Below, piece after piece: positions 1 through 13,680 of a stretch of DNA of 64,000 nucleotides. The position numbers and the translations under genes were made by a program. Source of the DNA: Liolophura sinensis (lineage: Eukaryota; Mollusca; Polyplacophora; Chitonida; Chitonidae). The notes under the pieces are model-generated. The model saw nothing but the letters and a program-made list of their open reading frames with translations. It ran no database searches and had not been told where the DNA came from. How positions within the stretch are numbered: position 1 is the stretch's first letter; each line of letters starts with the position of its first letter. The stretch covers positions 14,576,623-14,640,622 of the forward strand of contig NC_088296.1 of assembly GCF_032854445.1 (NCBI RefSeq), read 5' to 3'.

Positions 1-572
1 GCTTATCTATCTTACACACTGCATTCCAGAACAACCAGAGCGCTGACCGCAGACAAACAAGCTTACCATTCCCAAACACTGCATTACAGAAAAACCCCAG
101 CGCTGACCACAGACAAACAAGCATGCCATTCTTAAACACTGCATTACAGAATAACAACAGCACTGAACGCAGACAAACAAGCTTACCATTCCTAAACACT
201 GCATTACAGAACAACAACAGCGCTGACCGCAGACCACCATCTTACCATTCTTAAACACTGCATTACAGAACAACAACAGCGCTGACCGCAGACAAACAAG
301 CTTACCATTTTGAAACACTGCATTACAGAACAACAACAGCGCTGACCGCAGACAAACAAGCTTACAATTCTTAAACACTGCATTACAGAACAACAACAGC
401 GCTGACCGCAGACAAACAAGCTTACCATTTTGAAACACTGCATTGCAGAACAACCACAGCGCTGACCGCAGCCAAACAAGCTTACCATTCTTAAACACTG
501 CATCACAGAACAAACACAGCGCTGACCGCAGACAAACAAGCTTACCATTCCTAAACATTGCATTACAAACCA
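1..572. repeat. 60-bp minisatellite, about 9.5 units, cut by the window edge
   Basis: Units of 60 bp (one of 59 bp near 240) share the core 'aaacactgcattacagaaca' followed by 'cagcgctgaccgcagacaaa'. The first unit at the window edge is the most diverged and the array continues off the left side. The unit is 20 codons long, so minus-strand frames stay open through almost the whole array and look like a Cys-rich 20-residue repeat protein. I read that as a by-product of the period, not as a gene. Confidence 0.95.
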
Positions 573-1790
573 ATCAGATGAATACACAAGCATATAATGC
601 TAGCATACTTTAGTGTACCTTCACATGGGGCATGCTCCATCCGCCCTAAGCAATCTGGTCTGGTTCCAAGCTGTGTGAAACTGAAACTTTTTCTGCACTT
701 GTACACTTACGCCCTGGTATATTGTGAACTACCTCTTTGCATTACTTAAGCAGTGGATTCCACAGAATGGAACAAGAGAGCACACGACTTGGATCGTCTT
801 GTTCTAGACGGTGTACGTTCAATGGTGAGTATTACATCATTACTCTGCCTTGCTTCTTAAATTTGTTGCTGAAAGACTTAATCTGCCAATTAACAAATAT
901 CTGAATGACCTCCGTCCTAACTGTCAAAAAGTTTCCTTTTGATATCAAGGTTATTAGACTTAAGAATAACCCTGAAATATTTATCTTCATGCGTGCATGT
1001 TATTATTGTTTTTTCAACATTCATTTCTATAATTACAAAGACGCCCTAAAACAGTATGTCTTTTAAGAAAACATGAATTGTCAGATAATTTTAGAGAATT
1101 AACAAACCAGGGACCTTTGTTTTAATTATACATTTTAATTAAAATATTTTATTCACATGCTTCTCGGTGTATAAAAGATATAGAAATTCAGTAACCTTGG
1201 AATTAACCCAGTGTTAAAGATAGCAATCAGATAATTGCAAACCTTCGATAAGAAACAAAGAATAGTTGTTTGCAGATACGCAAGGTGTGTTTTAACAGAG
1301 GAAAGACAAATTCTTAAGCCTATGTGTAAGCCTATGAAAACAACAGCTTGACTATCCACCCGTGATGAACTTGTCATATGCGTGCAGAAAATTAAATACT
1401 GCATATACTTTAAAAATATTATCAGAAATGCTTTTCAATAGATATGCATATTTATATCAATGGGACACTAGAATTTAAATTGAAATGACCTCACACCTAA
1501 ACTTCATCACTCAAGCTGCACTGTATTCCGTTTTCTTATTTATATGCATTTGAACTCATGTTTGGTATTATGTTCTGTATGAAAGGTGAGAAAAAAAAGA
1601 ACACAAATTTTCTCTTTCATAAATAGCGTCGCCCAATATCAGGTTTACTGAAACCACATATTTTTGTTCCTTTTCACTGAGTCTGTGTATGAAAGGTACA
1701 TCCTGCACATGCGCATAATTTTGTGAACCAACAGTAAAAAAATGAGCAAATTTGTGTACGACATGTGTTTATGGTAGCCTCACCCCACGT

Positions 1791-1792
<2 letters not shown>
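573..1792. other. No gene seen
   Basis: AT-rich sequence with short scattered open frames only. I see no domain, RNA gene or clear mobile-element end in it. Confidence 0.6.

Positions 1793-1866
<74 letters not shown>
1793..1866. repeat. (GT)n microsatellite
   Basis: An uninterrupted GT dinucleotide run of about 74 bp. Confidence 0.98.
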
Positions 1867-1868
<2 letters not shown>

Positions 1869-2645
1869 AGTTTGTAATCAATCAGTATTAAAACGTGCTA
1901 ACTTAGTTCCATCATCAGCCACTTGAGGGCGTGTGGACAAAAAAGAATGAGTTACCTATGCTTGGCACGAAGACTGCAGCATTAATAAAACACAAGTGAA
2001 AGTTTAATGTTGCATCAAAATATCTGATGCTTTCTCTCTCACGTTAATGAATGTCATTTAGTTCTAACTCAGTGGAGAATAAAAAATCAAAAATAAAGTA
2101 CTTAAAGGCATTATTACACCTCTTTGAATATCCGCTTACAGAGAAAGGATTGAAATTTCACGCCTGTCAAATGCTTATAAGTTATACTACGTTCCAGTAT
2201 GAGAAAATTACTTGCATTATGTCCAGTGTAATGATTTCAGCTGTTATGGGTCAAGTCGCATTGACTTACAGTATACACAAACAAAGGCTAAAACATCGCC
2301 ACAAGGGAGAGCACGGTGTTGAGGCTCGAGTGATATTTTCTTATAAAAAAAAGGTATTGTATGAAAATTGAAAGAGGTTTATATATGATGTGAACTCTGC
2401 TTAATTGTTACTTTTGTTTAAACATACCCCCCTGGGGTTTTCGTGATCAGTGTTTTGGAAAACATACACCACTTTTAATTAGCTTAAATAAAGGTCATTT
2501 TATGTCATTCTATTTTTTAAAGAGGTACTTTCAAATATTTTTAAGTGGATTTCGTTGGCAATTAGCCCATTTTACTGGCAATAACACACATGTATATGCT
2601 ATACAGACAGTATCTAGTCGAGGTCCAACGTTTGGTAAACACGTC
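1867..2645. other. No gene seen
   Basis: AT-rich intergenic-looking DNA. A 106-codon plus-strand frame at 2051-2371 has no recognisable domain, so I do not call it. Confidence 0.5.
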
Positions 2646-3205
2646 TAATATTCCATCAATTCAGTGTGCAATTTACATCTCACAGGTCATCTATAAGCAC
2701 ACTTTCGTCCTTCTCTGGTTTTACTCTCAATGATGAACTTACTTTTACATCTCACATTATATAATTGAACGTCTTCTAGCCCTCGTTGTCCCCCGTTAAG
2801 TGAATTTCCCGTCTTAAAATTTCATCAATTCAGTGTGCAATTTATATGTCACATTATATAGGTGAAGGTCTTCTAGCACTCGTTGCTCCCCGTTAAGTGA
2901 ACTTCCCGTCTTAAAATTCCGTCAATTCAGTGTGCAATTTATATCTCATATTATGTAAGTGAATGTCTTCTGGCACTCGTTGCCCTCCGTTAAGTGAATC
3001 GTCCGTTTTAAAATTCCGTCAGTTTAGTGTGCAATTTATATGTCATATTATATAAGTGAACGTGTTATAACACTCGTTGCTCCCCGTTAAGTGAACTTCC
3101 CTGTCTTAAAATTCCATCAATTCAGTGTGCAATTTGCATGTCACATTATAGAAGTGAATGTCTTTTAGCACTCGTTGCTCCCCGTTAAGTAAATTTCCCG
3201 ACTGA
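2646..3205. repeat. 97-bp minisatellite, about 5 units
   Basis: The block 'ttcagtgtgcaattta' recurs near 2660, 2829, 2926, 3023 and 3121, followed each time by a 'cgttgctccccgttaagtga' block. Spacings between the last four are 97, 97 and 98 bp. The first unit is longer and more diverged, carrying about 70 bp of extra sequence, which suggests the array grew from its right side. Confidence 0.9.
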
Positions 3206-6200
3206 CACATGTTAAGAAATGGAATGTCTAAAAGGCCGACACAGACAGACAAAGCCACTCATATACCTAAAAATATACTTCAAGCAATATTCATTTGACA
3301 TGATTGTACACTGTTACCTATATTGGTTGACTGGCGAGCGGCATGACTCTGATCTTGGCACGGTTTTCGGACGTCTTGGATTTCTGAAACATAAGCGAAA
3401 CGCGTCACGGTATGATATCGCAAAATTGCTGAAAAAGAGTAAAGTTTGTTCCATTATCGGTACATGTAAAGTCAACTGATACAGGATTCTGAATTAGAAA
3501 GCTTCAGCGGAGATCATCTCAATGCAGCTATATACATATCAGAGCGCATGCGTAAAATGCAGCCATAAAGCTCCTATGCAGCGAAAAAGTTGAGCAAAAA
3601 CAGAAGTAATGCAGCCAACATTTCCAATGTCGGCAAAAACAGAGATTTTTCTAAATCAAGGGGAGCTCAGAGCTGAGTCTAAGTGCATGTAGCAACATAT
3701 CAGCAAAATAAGTCTTAACAGCAGTGAGCCTGTAAGAATACACAAAGCACTGTATCAGAGCGCTCTTGTCTGTCGCAAGGCAACTTTTGGAGCAACCCAT
3801 AGAAAGTATTTATACACATTCTGTAATTAAAATATAGTGTGCCAGTGAAGTAAATAAATATACAAGAGATGCAATGACAATGTTTTTTGATATTTTTAGT
3901 TTACACCCATGCGTAAGGGAAAACTTGTACTGCATTCTTGATATAGGCCACACTTTACGAGGTCAAGCCACTGTGTTTTGTCTACTTGCTGTGTGAAGTA
4001 CTTACGATTTATGTATTGGCCTTTCCTCGTCAACAGAGGTGCCTCTTGAGAAGCCTTTGGAATCACTATCGTCCCTGTAAATATATGAGGGAAAACTTTG
4101 GTCGCGTGCCTCACACATGCTGTAGCGGATCTGTTATACGCACGGATCTCTACGTGCTGTCTTACGTAAAGGTGCATATATATATATATATAAAATATTA
4201 AAATATCTGACTAGCCAAATTTTAATTTTTAGATCCTCTGTTGGTTTCCCTTTGTAAGCATAAAATGCCAAAGCTCATAATAAAGGTGTTTCTGAAATAA
4301 ATCCGTTCCGTGATTGTTAAACGACGATCTCACATTCGAGGTGCCAAATGTTTTAAGCATTATTTATTGCTTTAAGCATTACTTGTTCTTCAAGTTGTTC
4401 AAATGTACAAAACGAGCCATTACTACTATACGCCTCCATAACACAAAAACAATGGATTCTACAGCCCGTATGCCTGGTTGGAAAGTGAATACCTTATTCA
4501 GATATTGATATACACATTCAATCTAGACATCTCTTTATGTATAAAAACCAATCAGTCAATAATTCCACCAATCGATCATCAACACATCAGGTCAAACAAA
4601 TAACCAGTCGATTAACACATCGATACAAATTTATCATGTCACATAAAACGGAAGCCGGCTGAATGCACATAATGATATCAACTTCCATAGCCTTAAAACT
4701 TGTTCCTAAAACCAAACATACGTGCAGTGTGCTTTCCCGTGTCAATTATGATGATGTGGCCTAGCACGATATATATTACATGCCATTCATATACAGTATA
4801 ATACACCGTGTATTAATCCGTATCCCTGACTCTGCTTATTTTGTATACACATTGTTGTGTGAGGGGTTTAATTTGCTGGATGGTGTATTGCAAGGGTATT
4901 CAATTGACACTGTACAGTTCTTGATCAGTTTATCGCTGACATACTGAAAATGGATATCTTGATATTGTGTTTCCTTGATACGTTGTGTGTTATAAAGATA
5001 GGTCAGCACAGTCACGGAGTTATGCTATGTATACATTTCTAAACGTGCATACATGTCCCCAAAGGAAGATGCGTATTTAGGAAACAGACTCATTGATCAG
5101 TACATAACAAGACGCATTAAAAACAAACAGAATCCTCTCTGACTGGCTGGTGGTAAACACAGCCATGATTGGGATGAGCCTGTGATTGCTTCAGCTTTAT
5201 GCTTTGTACATTTATTTAAGCGGGGCAGGAAAGGCTGAAGGATTTAACCCAGAAAATATTTTTAACATTACCAGCCAATGAATTTCGATTTTGGGTCCAT
5301 TTAAAAGGAGAATTTCTGATAGGTTTTGCTCCAAATAAATAAGCAGGTGCTCGTCTTGGAATATAAAGTACGTGTATACCTAAATATTTGTGAAATCTAA
5401 CAGAGCCATCAGTACCCGTTCTTATGGTTTATCGTAACGGAAAATTCATTGTTCTCACCCTGTGATGAGGTTAAACGTGTTAAATGTAATGACAGGTACT
5501 TGTCTAAATTTCTATGCTGTATTTTTTAGCTTCGACAGACAGCCCTATAAGTCCCTCTGCCTGTTTGCCTGTCTATCTTTCTGATTATTGACGTCCTTTC
5601 TTTTAAAATGCATCATTCATGCGAGGCTGGCTTTTCGCACGTTGCCACAGCTGCTGCGAGTTGATGCTTGTTTGAACGTGTGTGTATAGATGTGTGTGGT
5701 AAGTGTCGTATCACATACGCATGTTCGATAGAATGACTATTTAAATGATTGATGCTTAACACCGTGATCAAGACTTTTTAAAAAAATTATGACAGAGGAC
5801 ATATTCAGGTTTGTTCGGAAGGAAATCGGATTACCATATCCTTCGCCCGAATGCCTCTAGGCGCGTAGCTGCAGCCAAAACACTGTAAACAGCATCATAG
5901 TTATATTTATCTCGCATCAGACAAAATCCTCGGCATTTTACTGGAGAGTATAGGTCATCTGCAGCCGAAAACATATGTGGCTGGGGGCTAGGCTATCTCC
6001 CTTGTACTATTGTGAAAACAGTGGTGACAACGATACAGCCATTGGACTATACATCGGTCTGAATTCATGCTTCTTTTGCAAGATAAATTCGTTACATGGT
6101 TGTTCTTGCCCAACATGACGGTAAATGACACCATGTATTTTCCTATCCCATCACTGAGTAACCATGTAGACAATAATATAGTCACTGCTGTAACAACTGA

Positions 6201-6588
6201 GTTGATACTGTGATATTCAAACAGATACTGACACTTCTGGTGCATCATCAAGCGAAAAACATTAAAATGATTGTTTTAAACAATAAGCAAGTCTACGTCA
6301 GACTAACCCAATTTATATGTTAATTACAACGCCCTCCGTTTTATCCTGACAAAACAGTTTTATCCTGGAAAGAAAAATAAAATGATAAACTACACAATAA
6401 ATGTTGTCTTTCTCTCCTTTGTGAATATCACAAAGCCTTGTGAACACAATTCTTGAATATAACAACATATTTAATGTGGCTTTCGTGTTATCCTACGTTT
6501 GGAATTTGCCTGAATCTTTTGATTTTTCAGCACGACACTGGAATTGACAATAAACTGCTTACTGCATTAGTCCTTGCGTGTTGTCTAT
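3206..6588. other. No gene seen
   Basis: A 3.4 kb AT-rich stretch. It holds a short (TA)n at about 4177-4193 and a degenerate AATC-rich patch at 4550-4625. Open frames of 64-93 codons occur on both strands (for example 3219-3479 and 3896-4177) but none has a recognisable domain. I see no RNA gene. Confidence 0.5.
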
Positions 6589-6658
6589 AATTTAATTTAA
6601 TTTAATTTAATTTAATTTAATTTAATTTAATTTAATTTAATTTAATTTAATTTAATTT
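6589..6658. repeat. (TTTAA)n pentanucleotide tract
   Basis: About 14 near-perfect TTTAA units run straight into the 3' end of a reversed SINE fragment. Other copies of this SINE have an (AAAT)n tail at that position, so this tract probably grew from the element's tail. Confidence 0.95.
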
Positions 6659-6770
6659 GTGTTTTACGCCGTACTCAAGAATATTTCACTTATACGACGG
6701 CGGCCACCGTTATGGTGGGAGGAAACCGGTCAGAAAAAAACCACGACCATCCGCATGTTGCTGACAGGCC
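6659..6770 (-). mobile_element. SINE fragment, 3' part
   Basis: Read on the minus strand it gives the common SINE core and 3' end: 'catccgcatgttgctgacag' on the plus strand, then the core, then 'cttgagtacggcgtaaaac'. The tRNA-like head is missing, as in a 5'-truncated insertion. The pentanucleotide tract to its left replaces the usual tail. Confidence 0.85.
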
Positions 6771-9700
6771 TCCATTATTTAAAATGGGTAATCTATGAAC
6801 ATGTAATACAAAGGTATTAAACCAACAAATGGTAGTGTAAATGAATTTGTCTTGACACGAATTGTTCTTTGAATAAAACTCTATATACATATGTTGCGGA
6901 CGATAGCAATTGTAGAATTATTTAACTACAGACATGCAGACTTGTTTCAAACGTCCACCTTACAGGCGAGCGCCTCTTGTTGACAGATAACAAATGAAAG
7001 GTTATATCTGCATCTAAGGAACTTAAATATTACTGATAACGTAAAAAAATGCAAAAATGTATTTTTGTGTGTCGTTATTTGAGTAACGAACCAGCAGCCT
7101 ATTTAACAAGCTTAATGTTTAATTTTACGGTGTCATGGGCGTTTATAGTGTATATAGATGTTGTGTTATTTAATACATATGTTTATATTTTTCTGAAGTG
7201 TGGACAAAGTGTGGACAAAGTGTGGACTCTAGCTATGTATATGAAGGTTATAGTCAGAAGAAAGTGAAGCCAAATCTGCTGTCGCCATGAAAATCTCAAT
7301 TCCTGGCAAATGATACTAAATGCAGTTCACAAAGAAAAAAAAATTACTTTCGATTTACACATTTCAACCCTTGAAGAAAAGAAATACAGGCCTAATATCT
7401 TTTTTAAGACACAGCCTCTAAAAACATCTAATTGAGTTTCAAAAGGGCCGCTGTAAGATGAATTCAAATACGCATAAGAAACAAAATGCACAGGTTCAAC
7501 AGCCGCAGTTAGTTAATTGTACGGCAAATTACAATTAACACCATCTATATGTAACCAGCAAAGCGAAGAGAAGATTAGAAAAAACACGGGTGACAGTCTA
7601 CGTCCGTACAACTGTAGCAGTGTAGCGTGTCTGTGTAACAGACAAAACGAAAACACACTTTTTTCGGAGTAATTTAGATATCTATGTCCCTGCAAACTAA
7701 GCGCCCATTTCCTTTTTTTTGCTGTTGTCGTTGACCTGTTGAGAGCCATTCAGAACTATGCTCAGATGCTTTGCTTTATTTCCAGTGGGTTGGGATAGGA
7801 GAGTTTGCCCATGCGGAGGTAAGTTTATAAACAAGGAATGTCTCTGTGAAGGAAAGTATTATTTAATGATTGTCCCCACAAGCATTTGCATCAACAGATA
7901 GAAAAAGCGAGAGCGGTGTTAATCATGGCGACAGCTATATTACTTATATACAGGTTTAAAGGGCGTCTTCTCTCGAAGTTAAAAGGCCTGCCTTTTCTAA
8001 CGGTGTTAAAAGGTGCATGATGATTATCATGACGAAGCCCTGATGTAGACACATCAAGATTACTCCTGTAATACCGTTGAAAGATTGGTATCGCGATTTT
8101 TTGACACAGCACTCCGAAAAGTTTTTGTGCTTCTGTTATAATGATGATTGTGTAGGCACGTTTAGTTTTCGTGTTCCTTTTATTACCGGTAATATACTTT
8201 CTTTTATTATAGCTAGGATATCATTAATACATCCCCGTAAGGTGATAGTCACAATTCACACTTGGACACTTCCTGGCAAGGCTTTTCATCAACCTAATTA
8301 TGACAATTTTTGTGTGTACGCCCATCAGCCTGTCCGTGTCCCACTATCATCATTAGAACTCTGGGGCCAGTTGTTCAAAGGTTTATTGAAGTTAAGCCAG
8401 GGTTAAATTTTATTATCAGTCTTATCTAGAATACAAAACAAATGGCGCTTTAGTCTGGACTAAAGTTAATACCAAGCTTAAATGGACACACCATCGACGC
8501 TGATTTGCTGTAACTGAAGATAAGGCTTCCAGCGTAGGTCAAGTTTGAATAAAACTACCAGACCTAAAATTCAGTTTAGGCTAAACATAACCTATGCAGG
8601 CCCATCGGTCAAAAACAGCAAATCAGAATTGTTTCTGTGTGTATAAACTATTGAACAAGAAGGCCCTGCTCATAGTGTTTTACGGCCACGGCCACAGATT
8701 TACTTGTAATATCTAAAGATTTGTCAATCGTGTCAGTGATAGAACTGATGGCATATTAGATCTACAGATCCAACAGCTGGACCCTTGTCTGTGACCAACA
8801 TCTTGCAGGTGCAGGCCTAACAATTGTCAGTGACCCAACTCAAGTGAAGGGCCCCTTGAAACTAGATGTCGCTCAGGTTAACTACCAACCTGCTCACACT
8901 GACAGATCATTTACGAAATGACGCTAGTGCTTCCCCGGTCTGCAGTTTAAGTTGCTATGTAACGAGTGTAGCCGATAAAATAGGCCAAGCTAAAATATTC
9001 GTTACTAACCATCATCAATCACTGTATGTCGTTTTGTCTTATGAATAATACCGTGAACATATGACAATGTCTTTAATAGACATTTATTACGAAGCTAAAC
9101 TGATAACCAGGTGTCCCCTTTTCTCAAAGTACTATACAGTGTTAGCTGAAGTAAATAGAGTTGAGCTTTCACTAGAAGAATACTGCATGTAATTTGTACA
9201 GATTTACAAGTACAACATTATATTTAAGGTTATCGAACATATAATTTGATAATATGTGCAGAAATATAAAGTAGAATTTCTTGTGTGGTTCAGATAAGCC
9301 CCCCCCCCCTCCCCCCAATAACCTCACTTTGTTAAGGACTGAAAAAAGGATGCAATTATAGGAATGGAACCAGTTATCCTATTGGACGAAACTGTTACAA
9401 AGAAAGCATGTTACCATAGGATGAATGTGGGCAATGAGTTAGAAGTCAAAAAGTATTATGATTGATGTACAGTTCTACTGAACTTCCAAAATTATTTCTT
9501 ATTTTTCGATTTATAAAAATATGATTAAATGAACAACACGATTCTTTGTTATAGCTTACTACTCCCTAATTAGACACCAAATATTTGGAAATGATTTTGG
9601 TTCATATAATCATACTGTTATTATGAAGGGGATTCCCGCAGAAAAACGCCCTAAAATAGCCAAATCTGCAACAAAAAGTATTCATCGCATGACTCCAAGT

Positions 9701-9850
9701 TTTCACACACATGTTCTTCAGTAACTGTACTTCATATTTAAATAAAGTTTACCTGTCTTTCTGCATTAAAAAAAGGGGTTCTTTACAATTAGTGCAGATA
9801 GGACATTTGGACACTTGATTCTTCCAATGTGTCGACATTTTAGAGTCACC
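6771..9850. other. No gene seen; short repeats only
   Basis: A 12-bp direct repeat ('gtgtggacaaa') occurs three times at 7199-7229. A 12-bp inverted pair 'ctgatttgctgt' / 'acagcaaatcag' lies near 8500 and 8617, inside a block beginning 'ctggggccagttgttcaaag' at about 8362 that may be an old dispersed repeat. A C-rich run lies at 9299-9316. Open frames up to 109 codons (8077-8406 plus) show no domain. Confidence 0.5.
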
Positions 9851-10180
9851 CATTTAACAGGTGGATCTTTATCAGATATCATGATATCAGCATTGTTGGT
9901 TGTCCCGTTATCCCTTGTTTTACAGCTAAAGATTTAACAGTTGGATCTTTGTCAGATATCATGATATCAGCATTGTTAGTTGATGGTTATCCCTTATTTT
10001 ACAGCTAAAGATTTAACAGATGATCTTTGTCAGTTATCATGAAATCAGCATTGTTGGTTGTTGGTTATCCCTTGTTTTACAGCTAAAGATTTAACAGCTG
10101 GATATTTGTCAGATATCATGATATCAGCATTGTTGGTTGTCCCGTTATCCCCTGTTTTACAACTAAAGATTTAACAGGTA
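9851..10180. repeat. 79-bp minisatellite, 4 units, with palindromic core
   Basis: 'aacag' plus 'tggatctttgtcagatatca' starts near 9856, 9936, 10015 and 10093, and a fifth partial unit begins at 10173. Each unit contains the 14-bp perfect palindrome GATATCATGATATC (slightly altered in unit 3), then 'agcattgttggttg' and 'ttttacagctaaagattt'. Diverged pieces of the same unit can be followed to about 10410. Confidence 0.92.
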
Positions 10181-12865
10181 AATCATTCTTAAAAAATTAA
10201 CTCTAAATTTTTTTAGAAGTACGGGTCTACACCTGGGATTTTGTTAGCGAACGAAATTCTAACATTTTATATAAATTCGGCATTTATACAATTGTAAATG
10301 ACACAATTCGTAGCATTTTACAGCTACACATCTGGACGCTGGCTTACTAGCAGGACTCCCACGCATACTAACACACGAGAACAGGTTTAACGGCTGGATT
10401 TTAGGACTGTACACTATAAAGATTTAAGCTTAAGCCAACAGATACGCATGTGTGAGTCAAAGTGTAATATCCCCAGCTTACATCTATTATGTATACACAG
10501 ACAGCGACATTCTGTTGTATTTAACATGTTATTGTATTCATTACAGATATATGCCTGTGTTGGCAGAGGGATACAAAATATGTACATGTTCGTGTCTGGG
10601 TTAAAACTAGTTAATGATCATGGAAATATTACACATTTTATTTTCTTATTTGGTGTACAGGTGGATATTTGTGAAATGGTGTGTAGAAGTCTTCGAATAA
10701 GTATAAATATAGACATGTGTTCGTGCCCGGATTATACAACTCGCAAATAAAATGCTCAAATCCATGTATACAACACTGATTGATTAAATCTGTTGGTTAA
10801 TTTATTGTTGTTTACCGTCATACTAAAGACTTTTTGGACTGGTAGTTGGTGAATAATTGTATGGGTGAAAAAAGAGAGTTGCGAGGTAGGCGTAACCCGC
10901 CACCTTTTTAACAGGCTACTGCCAAAACTTCCCTAATGTGTCACAGAGATTTACTTGTCAAATAGCACACCGTATACCACCTATTCCCGGCCCCGTTTTA
11001 CACATGCACACAAGAATATAAGAAAACCACCTCAGATAAATCGATGTATTATAGTGTCATAAATTATTGACTCTTGACTGAAAGGTTTCTTTGAAAACTA
11101 CATTGAGGGATGGACCCTTGTCTGAGTCTCGTTTAGGCAAATTAGATGCAGTATATTTAGCATATGATCTTGATAATCACATTAATTAGTGGTTTAATTT
11201 AATACCGTAAAAAAAACTATGAAAAAAAAAACAGAACCAGGCCAAAGTTTTGAAGCATTTTTTTTTTTAATTTGACAGGTGTAACTCACGGAAGAGGTAT
11301 ACTATCTGAACTTATTTAAAAATTTTAACTTTTTAAAGAAAAAACATACCATGCCATGTTCTGGAATGAGAGGTTGGATGTTTCAAGTAGTATAAATAAT
11401 ATTTTTCTCGGTAACCACGTACATCTTAAAGCATCTCTCTTCTACTCTTTTCCCTCATCATATAGGGTATTTTATCTGCTGCCAGCAATGAATATTTTTA
11501 AAGTTATTTTTTTTTTCTTTTTTGGTTCATACTTGAACGAACACGAGTACACCGCTCAGCTAAAGGGACAGTCGAGCAAACGAATACATGTGTCAGATTC
11601 GAACATGCGATCTTAGTGGCCGTGTAGGGGCCTATCAGTGGTGGGGAACAGCATTAAAAGCAAAGGAACTGATTGGTATTATGTTGAATATTACTATAAA
11701 TTTACAATTAAATCAACAGATCTCTATCTGTCACTATTAGTGGTTCTCACAAAACCTCTCGTCACTGTGAGACAGAACAGTTAGCGTATAGCCACTGATT
11801 AATAGCTATCTTAACTACTTCGAATTTTCCTTGAAATTCCTTCTTTAAATTGTCGGCCAGACGCTGTGGCGCTAGAACCTTTCTACATATACTCACTGCT
11901 TGAATATCTGCTTTGCCAGCGAACTGGTAAAAATGCCTGCTACTTAGTCCAGTAAGTATAATTAAACATTATCTTTTTTTCTTAATTTGAGCTGATTATA
12001 GAGTAGTTCAAAAGGTGTCACATTGCTTGTTGGTATTGGTTTAAGGAGATTGACATCAGTCAATAATGCTGCTAGGCCTCCATTAGATAACGAGGTCTAA
12101 TTAATTACCTCTCCGCTCATGACATTGTTCATTCAGGTGACTCCCTCGAGTTTCTCATACAATAAATGTGCTTTTACTAAAAAAAGGAGAGTACCACCGG
12201 GTAAAGCCAAATACAAAAAGAAACGAGGTATAATCAGTTTAAACTCTTGACTTGGAGTGTGGCAAGGCGGCCTTTCTTATCGACATATTTAAATTCAATA
12301 TCCTGCTTGCTTCCTTGGCAGGTTTGTCGTGAGAAAATAAACAGAGCTGGTAGTGTGAGTAATACTCTTAAGATGTATAATGACACTGAACAAAAACGCA
12401 AAGCATTTCATATGTAACCTGGATCGCGAAAATCAACAGCACTACTACACGCAGGACAAATATGTATGGACCCCGTGTATTTTTCTGTAAAAGATACACA
12501 AACGCTCTACAAAACAGACCTGGATTTAATAACGACAGAATGGGGGGGGGGGGGGGGGGGTTACAAAGGTAGAGGATCGAGCCGCAGTCTCAGCAACAAC
12601 AGAGTTGATATAGATACATTTATGAAAAGCTATGCTTGTTCCCCCACGTTTTCACCACGTGCTCTGTTGTTCATTCATTTTCCTATGTTTACGCTACATT
12701 AACATTAACGCTACATTTCTACCATCTTTTGTAGGACAACCACAGATGGGTTTATCGAGTGCACCAGTTAATTTATGGGCACAAAAAAATATCCGAAGAT
12801 AACCAAGTTGTTTATGACTCTTTGTACAGCCTGTCACCCATTTCCCATGTCTATACAGGGTTTTC
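10181..12865. other. No gene seen
   Basis: AT-rich DNA with homopolymer runs, including about 19 G at 12542-12560. The 100-codon plus frame at 10448-10750 has no recognisable features. This stretch is left of the duplicated segment and occurs once. Confidence 0.5.
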
Positions 12866-12866
12866 T

Positions 12867-13680
12867 ACAACTATGTAGTTGTGCACAATGGACACGGTAG
12901 CTATAATCATAAATCTCTCTGACTCATGTTTTCTACTGTGTGTTTTTTACTTCTGTTTTCCCGTTTGTTTATTTCCTTCTATACATATACCAAAACAGCA
13001 TTACTGACATTAATGGTGACCCATAATGTTGTTTATGTGGTCACTGTTTTTTTTTGTTGACAAATGCTATTAAAAGTTCGACCAATGCTTATTGTATTGT
13101 CGGATTTATCGACCTAATTGCTTGCGTCAGTTTAGAATTCGTCGATAGCAGGCTTTACCAAACGAGGCCGTATATAAAGTACGGACACATATCTCAGGAC
13201 ATTTGACTATCAGATCTAGTACTATTTCTGACGAACCTCATTAGTCAGTTATCACATTTGGAATTCCGTTTTATAGATGGTATGATTCGTAGTTCTGATA
13301 ATGTCAGGCACCATTTCCTTTTATAATTTTAATTCTCTATCTTTTAAATATTTCTGCATCGAGCCAAAATTGCAGTTTATCCGCTACATTGAAAGCGAAT
13401 AAACAATTTGAGCTAATAAGAACACGAATGACACCAAAGACCAGCAGTGGAACTCAGTGATTACACGCTTGCAAACCACGACAATGCCCAACGGTGTAAC
13501 AGCTCAGATCAGTATTTCGTCAAAAATAAGACATTTGGACCATTACTGGTCCGATCATTGTCTCACCATAGTTGATTTGTAAATATCAAAGGGAATGGTT
13601 TCCTTTGAATTTTTCTCACTTCCCACCACTTGCAAGACGTAAAGCACCAGTTAAACAAAGTAATCAAATGAAATCTTACT
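12867..13680. other. No gene seen; 120-bp indel relative to copy 2
   Basis: Sequence from about 13137 to 13257, between two 'gaatt' motifs, is absent from the matching place in copy 2 near 28817. Nothing in it looks like a known element. Confidence 0.6.

Noticed and set aside
3219-3479. 86-codon plus frame, moderately basic
   Set aside because: It starts at the edge of a minisatellite, has no domain, and its length is expected by chance over this much sequence.
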